Assembly (NCBI RefSeq): GCF_021044625.1
Contig: NZ_CP087999.1
Coordinates: forward strand, 1,009,001-1,073,000
Source of the DNA: Geomonas sp. RF6
GTDB taxonomy: Bacteria > Desulfobacterota > Desulfuromonadia > Geobacterales > Geobacteraceae
Length of the DNA: 64,000 nt
Direction of reading: 5' to 3'
Of this stretch, positions 1 to 7,862 are shown piece after piece. Each line of letters starts with the position of its first letter. The stretch's first letter is position 1. The translations under genes were made by a program, and so were the position numbers. The notes beneath the pieces are model-generated. The model saw only the letters and a program-made list of their open reading frames with translations, searched no databases and had not been told where the DNA came from.

Positions 1-888
1 CGTGACGCCATCCGCATACGTCACAGCAAGAGCAATCTCCCGCGCCCCCTTCCGGAGACGCCGCAGCCTCAGACCGCACCCCTCGACCAGTCGCAGGAGC
101 TCCGAAAGGATGACCTCGTCGTCATTCTCCTCCCGCGACAGCAACCCCTCCTCCACGATCTCCCCGCTCTGACGCGGCGGCTGCACCGGCGAGCGATCGA
201 TGCCGCAGGCTCGGTCATGGAGAAGCGGCGCGAAGGGTCCCACCGCCAGCCGCAGCTGCGGCACCGTAAGCCGCGCCACATGCTCCACAAACTGGAGATT
301 CAGGTCCCGAAAAAGGATCTGCTGCCGCGCCTCCCCGACACCGGGCAGGACCGAAACCGGAAAGGGCGCCAGAAAATCCTTCTCCGACCCCGGAAAGACA
401 TCGAAGACCCCCGGCTCGGGAAGAGCGTCGGCCGCGACACGGGAGACGAGTTTGTTGATCCCTGCCCCCGCCATCGCCTGGAGACCCATCTCCCCCGCAA
501 TCCTCTTCTCCAGCCGCGCCGCCACGTCACGGGCAGGCCCGAAAAGCCGGCGCGACGCGGTGAGGTCGAGAAAGACCCGCCCCTGCCCCGGCTCGACGAC
601 CGGCGTGAACTCCCCCGAAAGCTCCGAAAGAGCGCGGCTGCCGCGAGCGAGGAGATCCGGGTCGGGAGGGATGACGATGAGGGAAGGACAGACCTTCCGA
701 GCCCGGAAGATCGGCGTGCCGGCAAAGACGCCATCGGAAGCCGCCTCCGAGGAGACACATTGCAGGAGGGCCCGCTCGGAGTTCAGCGGCGCCACCGCCA
801 CCGGCCTGCCGCGCAGCGCGCTGTCAACGACGCGGGAAAGAGCGATAGGAAAAGCGGGAACCGTTATGTGGAGGATTTCCCTGTCCAC
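1..888 (-). CDS. Y-family DNA polymerase-like protein, ImuB type (partial, runs off left edge)
   Basis: The frame opens with GTG at 888, overlaps the lexA stop by 25 bases and stays open to the window edge (296 codons). The translation has the DNA polymerase IV/ImuB fold pattern: an ILHI strand near residue 5, FLDLTASRRLFGPA near 115, GAGINKLVSRVAA near 150 and the helix-hairpin-helix PGVGEARQQ near 190. In DinB the first strand carries DxDAFF and a later motif is SIDE. Here those positions read TVPAFP and GRVF, so the metal-binding carboxylates appear lost. ImuB proteins of lexA-imuA-imuB-dnaE2 mutagenesis cassettes are known to be inactive in this way and act as clamp-binding adaptors. Direct overlap with lexA suggests co-transcription and SOS control. 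No imuA is present between them. The C-terminus lies outside the window. Confidence 0.85.
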   Translation of the reverse strand, partial: MDREILHITVPAFPIALSRVVDSALRGRPVAVAPLNSERALLQCVSSEAASDGVFAGTPIFRARKVCPSLIVIPPDPDLLARGSRALSELSGEFTPVVEPGQGRVFLDLTASRRLFGPARDVAARLEKRIAGEMGLQAMAGAGINKLVSRVAADALPEPGVFDVFPGSEKDFLAPFPVSVLPGVGEARQQILFRDLNLQFVEHVARLTVPQLRLAVGPFAPLLHDRACGIDRSPVQPPRQSGEIVEEGLLSREENDDEVILSELLRLVEGCGLRLRRLRKGAREIALAVTYADGVT

Positions 889-1484
889 TTGCGATAAAAC
901 CTCATGCAACCGACCAGCACCCCGCGGATGTGGAACTCGTCCTCAGTAGTGACGATGATGGGGGACATGGCCGCGTTGGCCGGATGGAGCTCGATACGAT
1001 CCTTCTTTTTGACATACTTCTTGATGGTGATGGAGCCGTTCACCTCCGCGATGACGGTCTGCCCGTTCTCGGCCACCGGCTGCGGGTGAACCGCGACATA
1101 GTCACCGTCCATAATCCCCATCTCCACCATCGAATCGCCGCGGACCTCGTAGACCACATTGCCGGGACCAGCCATAGCCGACGGAACCTCCATGGCATCC
1201 GGCAGTTGCAGAGCCTCCACCGGCAACCCCGCCGCCACGATCCCCACCAGAGGGAGTTCAGATGAGGTAGAAATCGGCTGCGCCGGAGAAAGCTGAAGAC
1301 CGCGCTTTGCATTCCACTGTCGCGAAAGATGCCCGTCCCGCTCCAGCACCCGCAGGTAATGCTGCACGGTCCCAAGGCTCTCGAACCCGCACCCGTGCGC
1401 AATCTCCTGCTGCGTAGGCTGATACCCCTGCCGCTCGCGGTAACGGCTGATGAAATCAAGGACCTTCTTCTGCTTAGGCGTCAT
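864..1484 (-). CDS. lexA: LexA-family SOS repressor
   Basis: 206 residues. The start is ATG at 1484, behind GGAG six bases upstream, because the protein then begins with the conserved MTPKQKKVLDF. A longer open frame to 1673 only adds non-conserved residues. The N-terminal winged helix-turn-helix (1-70) is followed by a linker with the AAGLP autocleavage dipeptide (Ala-Gly), then the S24 peptidase domain with the nucleophile in RGDSM and the lysine in TIKKY. All catalytic parts are present, so RecA-stimulated self-cleavage is expected. The gene overlaps a Y-family polymerase gene downstream, as in LexA-controlled mutagenesis cassettes. The HTH is divergent enough from typical LexA that a non-classical operator is plausible; see the direct repeat just upstream. 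Confidence 0.93.
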   Translation of the reverse strand: MTPKQKKVLDFISRYRERQGYQPTQQEIAHGCGFESLGTVQHYLRVLERDGHLSRQWNAKRGLQLSPAQPISTSSELPLVGIVAAGLPVEALQLPDAMEVPSAMAGPGNVVYEVRGDSMVEMGIMDGDYVAVHPQPVAENGQTVIAEVNGSITIKKYVKKKDRIELHPANAAMSPIIVTTEDEFHIRGVLVGCMRFYRKWTGKSST

Positions 1485-1533
1485 AGCGGGCTCCGTTGGG
1501 CGAAGGATGGCTGGCGTCAGTGCAGGGAGGATA

Positions 1534-1553
1534 GTCGCAAGTTTGTCGTAAGT
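1534..1553 (-). promoter_or_regulatory. candidate LexA operator (direct repeat, 11-base period)
   Basis: Fifty bases upstream of lexA, read on the minus strand, are two copies of ACTTRCGAC with an 11-base period. The same arrangement is kept at 3621-3640 in front of the truncated lexA copy. A repeat one helical turn apart at both lexA 5' ends suits autoregulation. That this is the operator is inference. Confidence 0.45.
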
Positions 1554-1674
1554 CAAGGAGGGAATAAGACAAGTGACTACACAAGTGGGCAACAACGGGA
1601 AGACGATCCCAGAGGAGACAAGAGAAGCCAATGAGTGATGGCGAGGTGGGGTGGCGCCGGTGGCAAGGTTCATC

Positions 1675-1773
1675 TTATGCTTCGAAGTCGAGAGGGCTTC
1701 TTGGCTCTTTCACCGTCCTGACCGGAACGCAGTGGGTATAGATCATGGTGGTTTTGAGGCTTGCATGCCCAAG
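1675..1773 (-). pseudogene. C-terminal remnant of an integron-type tyrosine recombinase (IntI-like)
   Basis: A 32-codon open stretch ends in TAA and reads LGHASLKTTMIYTH, then about ten residues, then SPLDFEA. The LGH...TTMIYTH block holds the box II histidine and catalytic tyrosine of tyrosine recombinases, and the SPLD ending is typical of integron integrases rather than phage integrases. No matching frame continues upstream past 1773, so only the tail survives. The fragment points left, with a core-site-like GTTAGGC and a plus-strand cassette gene to its right. This is the normal intI-attI-cassette order. Confidence 0.7.
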
Positions 1774-2195
1774 CGTTGGAATCGGGCATGGGATATTTGG
1801 CACAAAATCAAGATAGTACCTGATTCATTACAGATACTCTGCGTGGCAGGACGCTGGAATCAATCCTTAGGTTTCCCAGATAGCCCAGGTATCTTGACAT
1901 GAGCGGAGCCGGGATGCCGTCCATAGGTTCACCTTTGACAAAAATAAGAAGGATCTATATATTGCAATCCAATTTGACATTTCACACATTGCTCACATCT
2001 CAAAGCGCCTCGTCATCGACGCTCATTTTGGAAATGAATGGGAGGGCACGCCCCTGAGAGTCGCCGCGCATAAGGCCTCGTCAGCTCCTGGATCAGGGCG
2101 AGCTGCTGCTCGCGGGGCGTAGCGAGAATTCTGGCCATCCCTCCGATCGGAACGTTATCCGACGTCCATATTGTGGCATATCAACAGCTTGGGTT
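1774..2195. other. intergenic stretch inside the integron remnant, no gene seen
   Basis: About 420 bases between the integrase tail and the core-site region. Open frames here are short and match nothing I recognise. An AT-rich patch lies near 1950-1980. It probably holds decayed integrase sequence, but I cannot support any feature. Confidence 0.4.
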
Positions 2196-2274
2196 AACCG
2201 CCATCTTTGGTTTTTTCGAACCAAAACGGCGGCAGGGGACTTGGTGACAATTTCCCATCAATAACGCGTTAGGC
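2196..2274 (+). other. candidate integron recombination site (hairpin plus GTTAGGC core)
   Basis: GTTAGGC at 2268-2274 matches the integron core consensus GTTRRRY. Upstream lies a hairpin: CCGCC (2198-2202) and TTTGGTT (2206-2212) pair with AACCAAA (2219-2225) and GGCGG (2228-2232) around a six-base loop. A cassette gene begins 27 bases after the core. Whether this was attI or an attC end cannot be decided from sequence alone. Confidence 0.45.
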
Positions 2275-2301
2275 TTGACCAAATCTAGGAGATTTCCCGA
2301 A

Positions 2302-3048
2302 ATGGACATTCCACGGATCTTCAACATCACCGAAAGCGCTCACCGCATCCATAACCCGTTCACACCAGAAAAGCTCGCCACTCTCGGCGCGGCGCTGCGT
2401 CTGGAAACGGGGACCCGAGTGCTCGACCTCGGCAGCGGTTCGGGGGAGATGCTGTGCACTTGGGCACGCGATTACGGAGTCATCGGCACCGGCATCGACA
2501 TGAGCCAGTTGTTCACCGAGCAAGCGAAACTTCGCGCTGAAGAACTCGGCGTCGCGGATCAAGTCAAGTTCATCCATGGCGATGCTGCAGGCTACGTCTC
2601 GGACGACAAGGCCGGTGTGGCAGCCTGTGTCGGTGCCACTTGGATCGCCGGGGGGGTCGCCGGCACTATCGAGCTTCTGGCGCGGAGCCTACGCACCGGA
2701 GGGATCATCCTCATCGGCGAGCCCTACTGGCGGCAGTTACCGCCGACGGAAGATGTTGCCAAGAGGTGTCTTGCCAACTCAATCTCCGACTTTCTCATGC
2801 TTCCAGAACTTCTCGCGTCTTTCGGCCACCTTGGCTACGACGTCGTTGAAATGGTTCTGGCTGACCAAGACGGCTGGGACAGATACGAGGCCGCCAAATG
2901 GCTCACCATGCGCCGATGGCTTGAAGCCAATCCCGACGACGAGTTTGCCAAAGATGTTCGAGCCAAACTGACCTCGGAACCCGAGCGCTACGCCGCTTAC
3001 ACGCGTGAATACCTGGGGTGGGGTGTGTTCGCGCTGATGCCGCAGTGA
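2302..3048 (+). CDS. class I SAM-dependent methyltransferase, probable integron gene cassette
   Basis: 248 residues from ATG at 2302, behind AGGAG. A TTG start 27 bases earlier is possible. The Rossmann fold shows motif I VLDLGSGSGEM near residue 42, an acidic motif II (GIDMSQ, near 64), VKFIHGDAAGY near 90 and GGIILIGEPYW near 135, so S-adenosylmethionine binding is well supported. The acceptor is unknown. A gene of this size with a very short leader directly after GTTAGGC, and an attC-like repeat about 105 bases past its stop, fits a captured integron cassette. Methyltransferases of this type are common cassette cargo. Codon use is less GC-biased than in the neighbouring chromosomal genes, which also suggests transfer. 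Confidence 0.85.
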   Translation: MDIPRIFNITESAHRIHNPFTPEKLATLGAALRLETGTRVLDLGSGSGEMLCTWARDYGVIGTGIDMSQLFTEQAKLRAEELGVADQVKFIHGDAAGYVSDDKAGVAACVGATWIAGGVAGTIELLARSLRTGGIILIGEPYWRQLPPTEDVAKRCLANSISDFLMLPELLASFGHLGYDVVEMVLADQDGWDRYEAAKWLTMRRWLEANPDDEFAKDVRAKLTSEPERYAAYTREYLGWGVFALMPQ

Positions 3049-3153
3049 TGCGTTGGCGCATCCAGCGCATCGTCAACGGCTGGCGGCCTCAGGGTCGCAC
3101 CTTCATGTTTGAAAAAGTACCCTCACGCTTGGCACAATTCACTGCTGGCACCA

Positions 3154-3251
3154 GTCTAACTCCTCGAACATTTTGGCTCCTCTTACACATCAAATCGATA
3201 TTTTTGCCGTCCGGTGCGAAATCCTGTCTAAACTGGACACCCAAGCCAAAA
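3154..3251 (+). repeat. candidate truncated attC site
   Basis: GTCTAAC at 3154-3160 fits the RYYYAAC box of attC. TTTTGGCT (3171-3178) pairs with AGCCAAAA (3244-3251), giving the long imperfect palindrome expected of attC. The closing GTTRRRY box is missing; a dispersed repeat begins just after, at about 3258. Interpretation as a broken attC is inference. Confidence 0.4.
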
Positions 3252-3257
3252 TGAACT

Positions 3258-3402
3258 GAGCATCACTGGGGTCGTGAGCATCACTGGGGTCGGAGCTCCA
3301 CATTCCACGACTCTACAACCATCCTCGTAAAATGTGGGGCACGGAGCCTTCCGTTTGCTGCTATCTCTGTACAATGTGGAGCCCTGACCCTTCCGTTTGC
3401 CC
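3258..3402. repeat. dispersed repeat (CATCACTGGGGTCG...CCTTCCGTTTGCC family), partly tandem
   Basis: The unit GAGCATCACTGGGGTCG occurs twice in tandem, followed by a stretch with AATGTGGGGCACGGAGCC and two copies of a CCTTCCGTTTG motif. A close copy lies at 7776-7862 and a partial one near 11890. It ends exactly at the junction with the truncated lexA copy. No coding potential is seen. Confidence 0.65.
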
Positions 3403-3570
3403 CTACCGCGAAAGGTGCCCGTCCCGCTCCAGCACCCGCAGGTAATGCTGTACCGTCCCAAGGCTCTCAAACCCGCACCCCCGAGCGATCTCCTGCTGCG
3501 TAGGCTGATACCCCTGCCTCTCGCGGTAACGGCTGATAAAATCAAGGACCTTCTTCTGCTTAGGCGTCAA
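3403..3570 (-). pseudogene. truncated second copy of lexA (HTH domain only)
   Basis: This 55-codon frame reproduces the first 55 residues of the neighbouring LexA with one clear amino-acid change (EIAH to EIAR). It stops at TAG right after HLSR, where repeat sequence begins. The first codon is TTG instead of ATG but the same GGAG ribosome binding site is kept, and the upstream direct-repeat operator candidate (3621-3640) is also duplicated. It could be dead, or it could make a DNA-binding-only LexA fragment that cannot be cleaved. I cannot tell from sequence. Confidence 0.8.
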
Positions 3571-3620
3571 AGCGGGCTCCGTGGGATGAAAGGGATGGCT
3601 GCCGTCAGCGCAGGAGGGTA

Positions 3621-3640
3621 GTCGTAAGTTTGTCGTAAGT
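3621..3640 (-). promoter_or_regulatory. second copy of the candidate LexA operator
   Basis: Two identical ACTTACGAC units, 11-base period, read on the minus strand. They lie 51 bases upstream of the truncated lexA copy, the same spacing as at the intact gene. In this copy the two half-sites match each other perfectly. Confidence 0.4.
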
Positions 3641-4081
3641 CAAGGAGGGAATCAGGAAGTGCTTCCAAGTCCTGGAAGACGGTAGAAGTTGGTGCGACTG
3701 GAAAGAAGTAGGTGCGACTGAGAATGGAAGATACAGCGAGGTGGCGAAATACAATTTAATGAGAAACAGCTTGTAGCTTAGGGGCAGGGGGAGGAAGGAG
3801 CCATCGCGGGAGATTACCGCGGAGCCGTCACAGCACATTACCGCCACTGACTTCGACTCCGCACTTACCACTCCTCGCAAACCGCACGAACCTGTTTTAT
3901 CTTCTCCAGTCGACTCTGCTCTATCTCGCTGTCTGTCGTTTCAGAGCCACTGGGATTTGTTGGCGCGTTCCTATCCCTTTCGTTATTGAGCCAGCTTTCT
4001 CTTCATTGAGTAGTGAGTGACTTACGCGGGCATACCACCTCTTCAATAAGTCCTGCGTTGTGACAAGCTTTTGTACCTTTC
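3641..4081. other. intergenic stretch, no gene recognised
   Basis: About 440 bases between the lexA remnant and the sensor kinase stop. The first ~20 bases continue the lexA upstream duplication. A minus-strand frame of 91 codons has no recognisable family, no convincing ribosome binding site and covers the duplicated operator, so I did not call it. Confidence 0.4.
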
Positions 4082-6751
4082 TCAACTTCTAGTCATCGCC
4101 TGTGACAGCTCCTCCGATAACTGGCTGATCGTATAAGGTTTTGCTACGATCCCGTTGATGGCTACATCGCTCTCCCATTCTGAAAAGGCCTCGGAGAAAT
4201 ACCCGCTGCTGATAATGAGGACCGCGTTCGGGTCGATCCGCCGAATCTGCGATGCCGCCTCCTTCCCGCCCAGACCTCCGGGGACAGTCATGTCGAGAAT
4301 GACTGCGGCAAACGGGATCCCTTTCCGAAACCGTTCCTGGTACAGGGTGATGGCTTCCTTGCCGTCGGCACACGGCGAGACTGAAAAACCGAGTTCTTCC
4401 AATAGAGCGCAGGCAACGTCCCGTACAGGCGCCTCGTCATCCATGACAAGCACTTCCTTTCCTCGGGCTGCGATGGTGCAACGAGGATCGTCGGTGTGGA
4501 CTTCACGCTCCATAGTCAGTGCAGGCAAAATCATACGGAAGGTGGTCCCTAGGCCCTGCTCGGACGCCACGGTAATCGTGCCGCCATGCTTCCTGACGAT
4601 GGAGAATACGGACGCTAACCCGAGCCCGGACCCGGTCGATTTGGTAGTGAAGTAGGGGTCGAAGATACGCGGGAGGACGCTCGGTGCGATCCCGACTCCC
4701 GCGTCAGAGATCGAGACGCCGACATATGCCCCGGCTGGAAGATCGCCGCGCCCTCCCTCAACTGTCACATTCTCGGCGCTGACGGTTATGGTACCGCCTT
4801 CGGGCATGGCCTGCACGGCGTTGATCGCAAGATTGTTGAGCGCCTGCTGGATCTGTCCTCCGTCTGCGTCGAGGAGCCACAGGTCGGGACCAAGGCGCAA
4901 TTGAGCATTGCAGGCGGTGCCCCTGAGGAAGAGGGAGACTGCCTCGCGGATCAAAGGGGCGACTTCCAGCGGCTTCTTGATCGGCTCACCCCCTTGCGCA
5001 AAAGTAAGTAGCTGCCGGGTAAGGGCGGCGGCCTTTGATATCGCCGACTCGCTCTCCACCAGCCTTTCCGTCGGGTCACTACCGCTCTCTATCTTCAGCC
5101 TTGCCAGAGTGATGTTGCCGGCAATGGCGGTGAGGATGTTGTTGAAATCGTGTGCAATCCCTCCTGCGAGGAGACCGAGAGATTCCAGCCGCTCCGTTTT
5201 TTCCCGCTCCTCCTGAAGCTTTTTCCGTTCCGTCACATCGCTGTAGAGGATCGCGATCTGCCCCTTGCCCGGTGAGTAGAGCTGTAAGCTCAAGTCACGC
5301 CCCCAAGCCGTGCACTCCAGACGGAGGGGGGTCCTGCTCTTGGCCACCTCGTCCAGACGACGCAGCAGTAAGTCGTTAAATTCAGGGCAAATATCGAAAA
5401 GGGACCTGCCAACCACTTCCTCCCTGCGCATGCCGGCCAACGTCTCGAAAGCGGGGTTTGCCTCGATGAGGGGATAATCTAGGGCCGCTGTCCCGACCAC
5501 CGCTTCGTGCAGCGAGAAGCCCTCGTGGACCGCAGTGAAGAGCCTTCTGTACTGTGCCTCGCTCTCTCTTAGTGCCTCCTGGGCCCTGGCCCTGTCAGTG
5601 ACGTCGACTGCGACCCCCACGAAACGGCTGCCGTCTCCGCTTGGCTCGTCCATGGAATAGATCCGGCCATGCAACTCGATCCAGCGTATGTGACCATCGG
5701 GGAGGATGATGCGGTACTCCTTGCGGTAGTCGCCCACACTTTCCTCCATCGCGCTTTTGATCCACCCGTGCACAGCGGAGCGATCCGCAGGGTGCAGGCA
5801 GTGCAGCAATGAGGTGTAGTCTACGGAAGCTTTAGGGTCGAAGCCAAAGATGGCGCGGCATCGGTCATCGAGGAAGACCTCCCCGCTTCCAAAGACGTAC
5901 TCCCAGCAGCCAAGCGCCGCAGCATCGAGGGCGTGGCGCAGCCGCTGCTCGCGTAACTGTAGAGTCTTCTGCGTTTTTCTACATGAGGTCATGTCGCGCA
6001 ACACGACGGTGAAGTGCCTATGGGAGGCTGCACCAGTGAACGGCGCCGATGATACTTCCAAGAAGACGGTGCGGTCACCGTTGCGGATAGCTCTGCATTC
6101 GTGGTCCCGTTGGTGTAAACCGGTGTGTTGGCATGCACCAGCGACCGGACACGACGCAGGATCAACGAGATTGCGCCACGCCACACCCTGCAGTTCTTTC
6201 AATGATCGTCCCAGAATCGCGCAGGCCGCTCTATTTGCTTCGAGAATGAAGCCGTCTTCTGAGGTGATCAACAATCCATCGAGACTGTTCTGAAATAACG
6301 CCTCGTAGAGCACTAGGTTTGCTTCGAGCGACTCTATTTTATCTTTCATCCTGCTTTCAACAGCGATCGGCTGGAGGCACGTGTCAACGGCACTGAAAAG
6401 CACATCGTCTTCGATCGGACTCAGCACAATATTGCGAATCCCGAAACGGATGCAGCGACTCATTGACGCCGTGTCCTGGTCATCCACGAGCACGATCAGT
6501 GGTACGTCAGGTGCGATGTTTTTCATTCTTTCGACAAGACAGAGATCACCGTTCGGCGTCAGATCGTGTAATATCAGCAAAGCTTCATTGTTGCATGTTT
6601 TGAGGGCTTCCAGTGCTTCATTACAGCCAGCCGCAGTCTTAATTATAAACTGAGGGTAGTGCTTTGAAAGTGTATTACAAATCTTTACCCCAACCTCGGT
6701 ACGGCTTAAGACTAGGATGGTGTAGTCGACAACATGGTTCAGCAGAGACAT
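4082..6751 (-). CDS. hybrid PAS-domain sensor histidine kinase with N- and C-terminal receiver domains
   Basis: 889 residues from ATG at 6751, preceded by AAAAGGT; the upstream extension of 12 codons lacks a site. Order: N-terminal receiver-like domain (about 10-130; ILHDLTPNG holds the likely acceptor Asp), three PAS domains (about 150-270, 285-400, 415-530; each closing on a DMT/DVT signature), HisKA with GLLAGGIAHDFNNILTAI near 555, HATPase with N box NNLAINAVQAM and G boxes DAGVGIAP and GSGLGLA, then a C-terminal receiver (VLVMDDEAP, AAVILDMTVPG, VAKPY). There is no membrane segment, so it is a cytoplasmic sensor. Receiver domains at both ends suggest input from a phosphorelay as well as output. 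No partner regulator is adjacent. Its 5' end is duplicated just upstream (6899-7223). Confidence 0.93.
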   Translation of the reverse strand: MSLLNHVVDYTILVLSRTEVGVKICNTLSKHYPQFIIKTAAGCNEALEALKTCNNEALLILHDLTPNGDLCLVERMKNIAPDVPLIVLVDDQDTASMSRCIRFGIRNIVLSPIEDDVLFSAVDTCLQPIAVESRMKDKIESLEANLVLYEALFQNSLDGLLITSEDGFILEANRAACAILGRSLKELQGVAWRNLVDPASCPVAGACQHTGLHQRDHECRAIRNGDRTVFLEVSSAPFTGAASHRHFTVVLRDMTSCRKTQKTLQLREQRLRHALDAAALGCWEYVFGSGEVFLDDRCRAIFGFDPKASVDYTSLLHCLHPADRSAVHGWIKSAMEESVGDYRKEYRIILPDGHIRWIELHGRIYSMDEPSGDGSRFVGVAVDVTDRARAQEALRESEAQYRRLFTAVHEGFSLHEAVVGTAALDYPLIEANPAFETLAGMRREEVVGRSLFDICPEFNDLLLRRLDEVAKSRTPLRLECTAWGRDLSLQLYSPGKGQIAILYSDVTERKKLQEEREKTERLESLGLLAGGIAHDFNNILTAIAGNITLARLKIESGSDPTERLVESESAISKAAALTRQLLTFAQGGEPIKKPLEVAPLIREAVSLFLRGTACNAQLRLGPDLWLLDADGGQIQQALNNLAINAVQAMPEGGTITVSAENVTVEGGRGDLPAGAYVGVSISDAGVGIAPSVLPRIFDPYFTTKSTGSGLGLASVFSIVRKHGGTITVASEQGLGTTFRMILPALTMEREVHTDDPRCTIAARGKEVLVMDDEAPVRDVACALLEELGFSVSPCADGKEAITLYQERFRKGIPFAAVILDMTVPGGLGGKEAASQIRRIDPNAVLIISSGYFSEAFSEWESDVAINGIVAKPYTISQLSEELSQAMTRS

Positions 6752-6898
6752 ACATGTACCTTTTAGGATGCTAGTTCTCTTGCCCACACGCAGGAAGTAC
6801 AGATGTGCCTACGCGCAACGAAATATCATCGAGGACGGGCGCAGCAAGGAAAGGGCGGGGATCAAGAAAGATAGAGGAGACTTTATTAACAGGTCAGT

Positions 6899-7223
6899 TC
6901 GTGTAATATCAGCAAGGTTTCATGGTTGCATGTTTTGAGGGCTTCCAGTGCTTCATTACAGCCAGCCGCAGTCTTAATTTTAAAGTGAGGGTAGTGGTTT
7001 GAAAGTGTGTTACAAATCTTTACCCGAACCTCGGTACGGCTTAAGATTAGGATGGTTTAGTCGATAATGGTTCAGCAGAGACATACATGTACCTTTTAGG
7101 ATGCTAGTTCTCTTGCCCACACGCAGGAAGTACAGATGTGCCTACGGGCAACGAAATATCATCAAGGACGGGTGCAGCAAGGAAACGGCAGGGATCAAGA
7201 AAGATAGAGGAGACTTTATTAAC
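6899..7223 (-). repeat. partial tandem duplication of the sensor-kinase 5' end and leader
   Basis: This block repeats 6564-6890 at an offset of 333-335 bases with about 20 scattered differences and small indels. It carries the kinase promoter region, ribosome binding site and first ~60 codons, but the copied reading frame is broken by indels soon after its start codon. It is a decayed duplicate, not a gene, although its leader could still act as a promoter. Confidence 0.85.
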
Positions 7224-7456
7224 TGTAGAATGAGAATTTCATTTTACAGGATCCTTGGACGATAAACAATGTAAAAATTAGCCCTGGATCTGTAGCTAGG
7301 AGATCCCATTTGAATCTGCACAGCAATTTACGGCCGCCGTAGAGCCATCATTTTGGGGGCCGTCTGAAACATGGAGCCTTTCCGTAAATCTCTCTATAGC
7401 AAAGCGAATCTTCAACACTCGCCAAACCGTGGCATCCGCACACTGGTTACAGAAAT
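7224..7456. other. intergenic leader of the DUF2442 gene, nothing further recognised
   Basis: AT-rich 230-base spacer. No toxin gene of the usual DUF4160/RelE type is visible next to the antitoxin-like gene that follows. Confidence 0.35.
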
Positions 7457-7768
7457 ATGAAAGCACCTTTTAAAAGCATCGTTACTGAGGAATGGGGACA
7501 TGGTGTCGAGTGGAGTGATGGTGAAATTACTATCGATGCAGACTCGTTGTATCGGCTGGGAAAAGAGCAGGCGGGCCTTGCCTTCCCAGTCTCAGAATTC
7601 AATGCCTGGATGGAACGGAATGGACTTTCTTTAAGTGCGGCAGCAAAGGCTCTGGGTATAACTCGGCGCACGGTCATTTACTATCACGGCGGACATAAAC
7701 CCATTCCCATCTATATCAGGTTCGCTTGTGTTGGATGGGAGGTACTACACTCTGAGCAAGCTGCTTAA
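7457..7768 (+). CDS. DUF2442-type helix-turn-helix protein (antitoxin-like)
   Basis: 103 residues. The N-terminal half has the DUF2442 pattern (EWGHGVEWSDGEI, then SLYRLGKEQAG and a FNAWMERNG helix). The C-terminal half is a small helix-turn-helix, LSLSAAAKALGITRRTVIYY, followed by PIPIYIRFACVGWE. Such proteins are often antitoxins encoded next to a DUF4160 or RelE-like toxin, but neither side has a toxin gene, so it appears to be an orphan. The upstream site is weak (no clear Shine-Dalgarno before ATG). A second, frame-broken copy lies at 12096-12405. A copy of the CATCACTGGGG repeat begins a few bases past its stop, hinting that gene and repeat may have moved together. Confidence 0.7.
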   Translation: MKAPFKSIVTEEWGHGVEWSDGEITIDADSLYRLGKEQAGLAFPVSEFNAWMERNGLSLSAAAKALGITRRTVIYYHGGHKPIPIYIRFACVGWEVLHSEQAA

Positions 7769-7775
7769 GCAAGTA

Positions 7776-7862
7776 GTGAACATCACTGGGGTCGGGGCTC
7801 CACATTGCACGACTCTACAACCATCCTCGTAAAATGTGGGGCACTGAGCCTTCCGTTTGCCC
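7776..7862. repeat. dispersed repeat, second copy of the 3258-3402 family
   Basis: It starts with CATCACTGGGGTCGGGGC and runs through a CTACAACCATCC core to CCTTCCGTTTGCCCC. It is nearly identical to 3273-3357 and lies immediately downstream of the DUF2442 gene. Confidence 0.65.

Noticed and set aside
1485-1673. N-terminal extension of LexA by 63 residues
   Set aside because: The extra residues are not LexA-like, cover the candidate operator, and a good ribosome binding site precedes the internal ATG at 1484.
1651-1902. Plus-strand frame of 83 codons next to lexA
   Set aside because: It is the antisense of the integrase tail, which has clear family residues.
3605-3880. 91-codon minus-strand frame upstream of the lexA stub
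   Set aside because: It covers the duplicated operator, has no ribosome site and no recognisable family.
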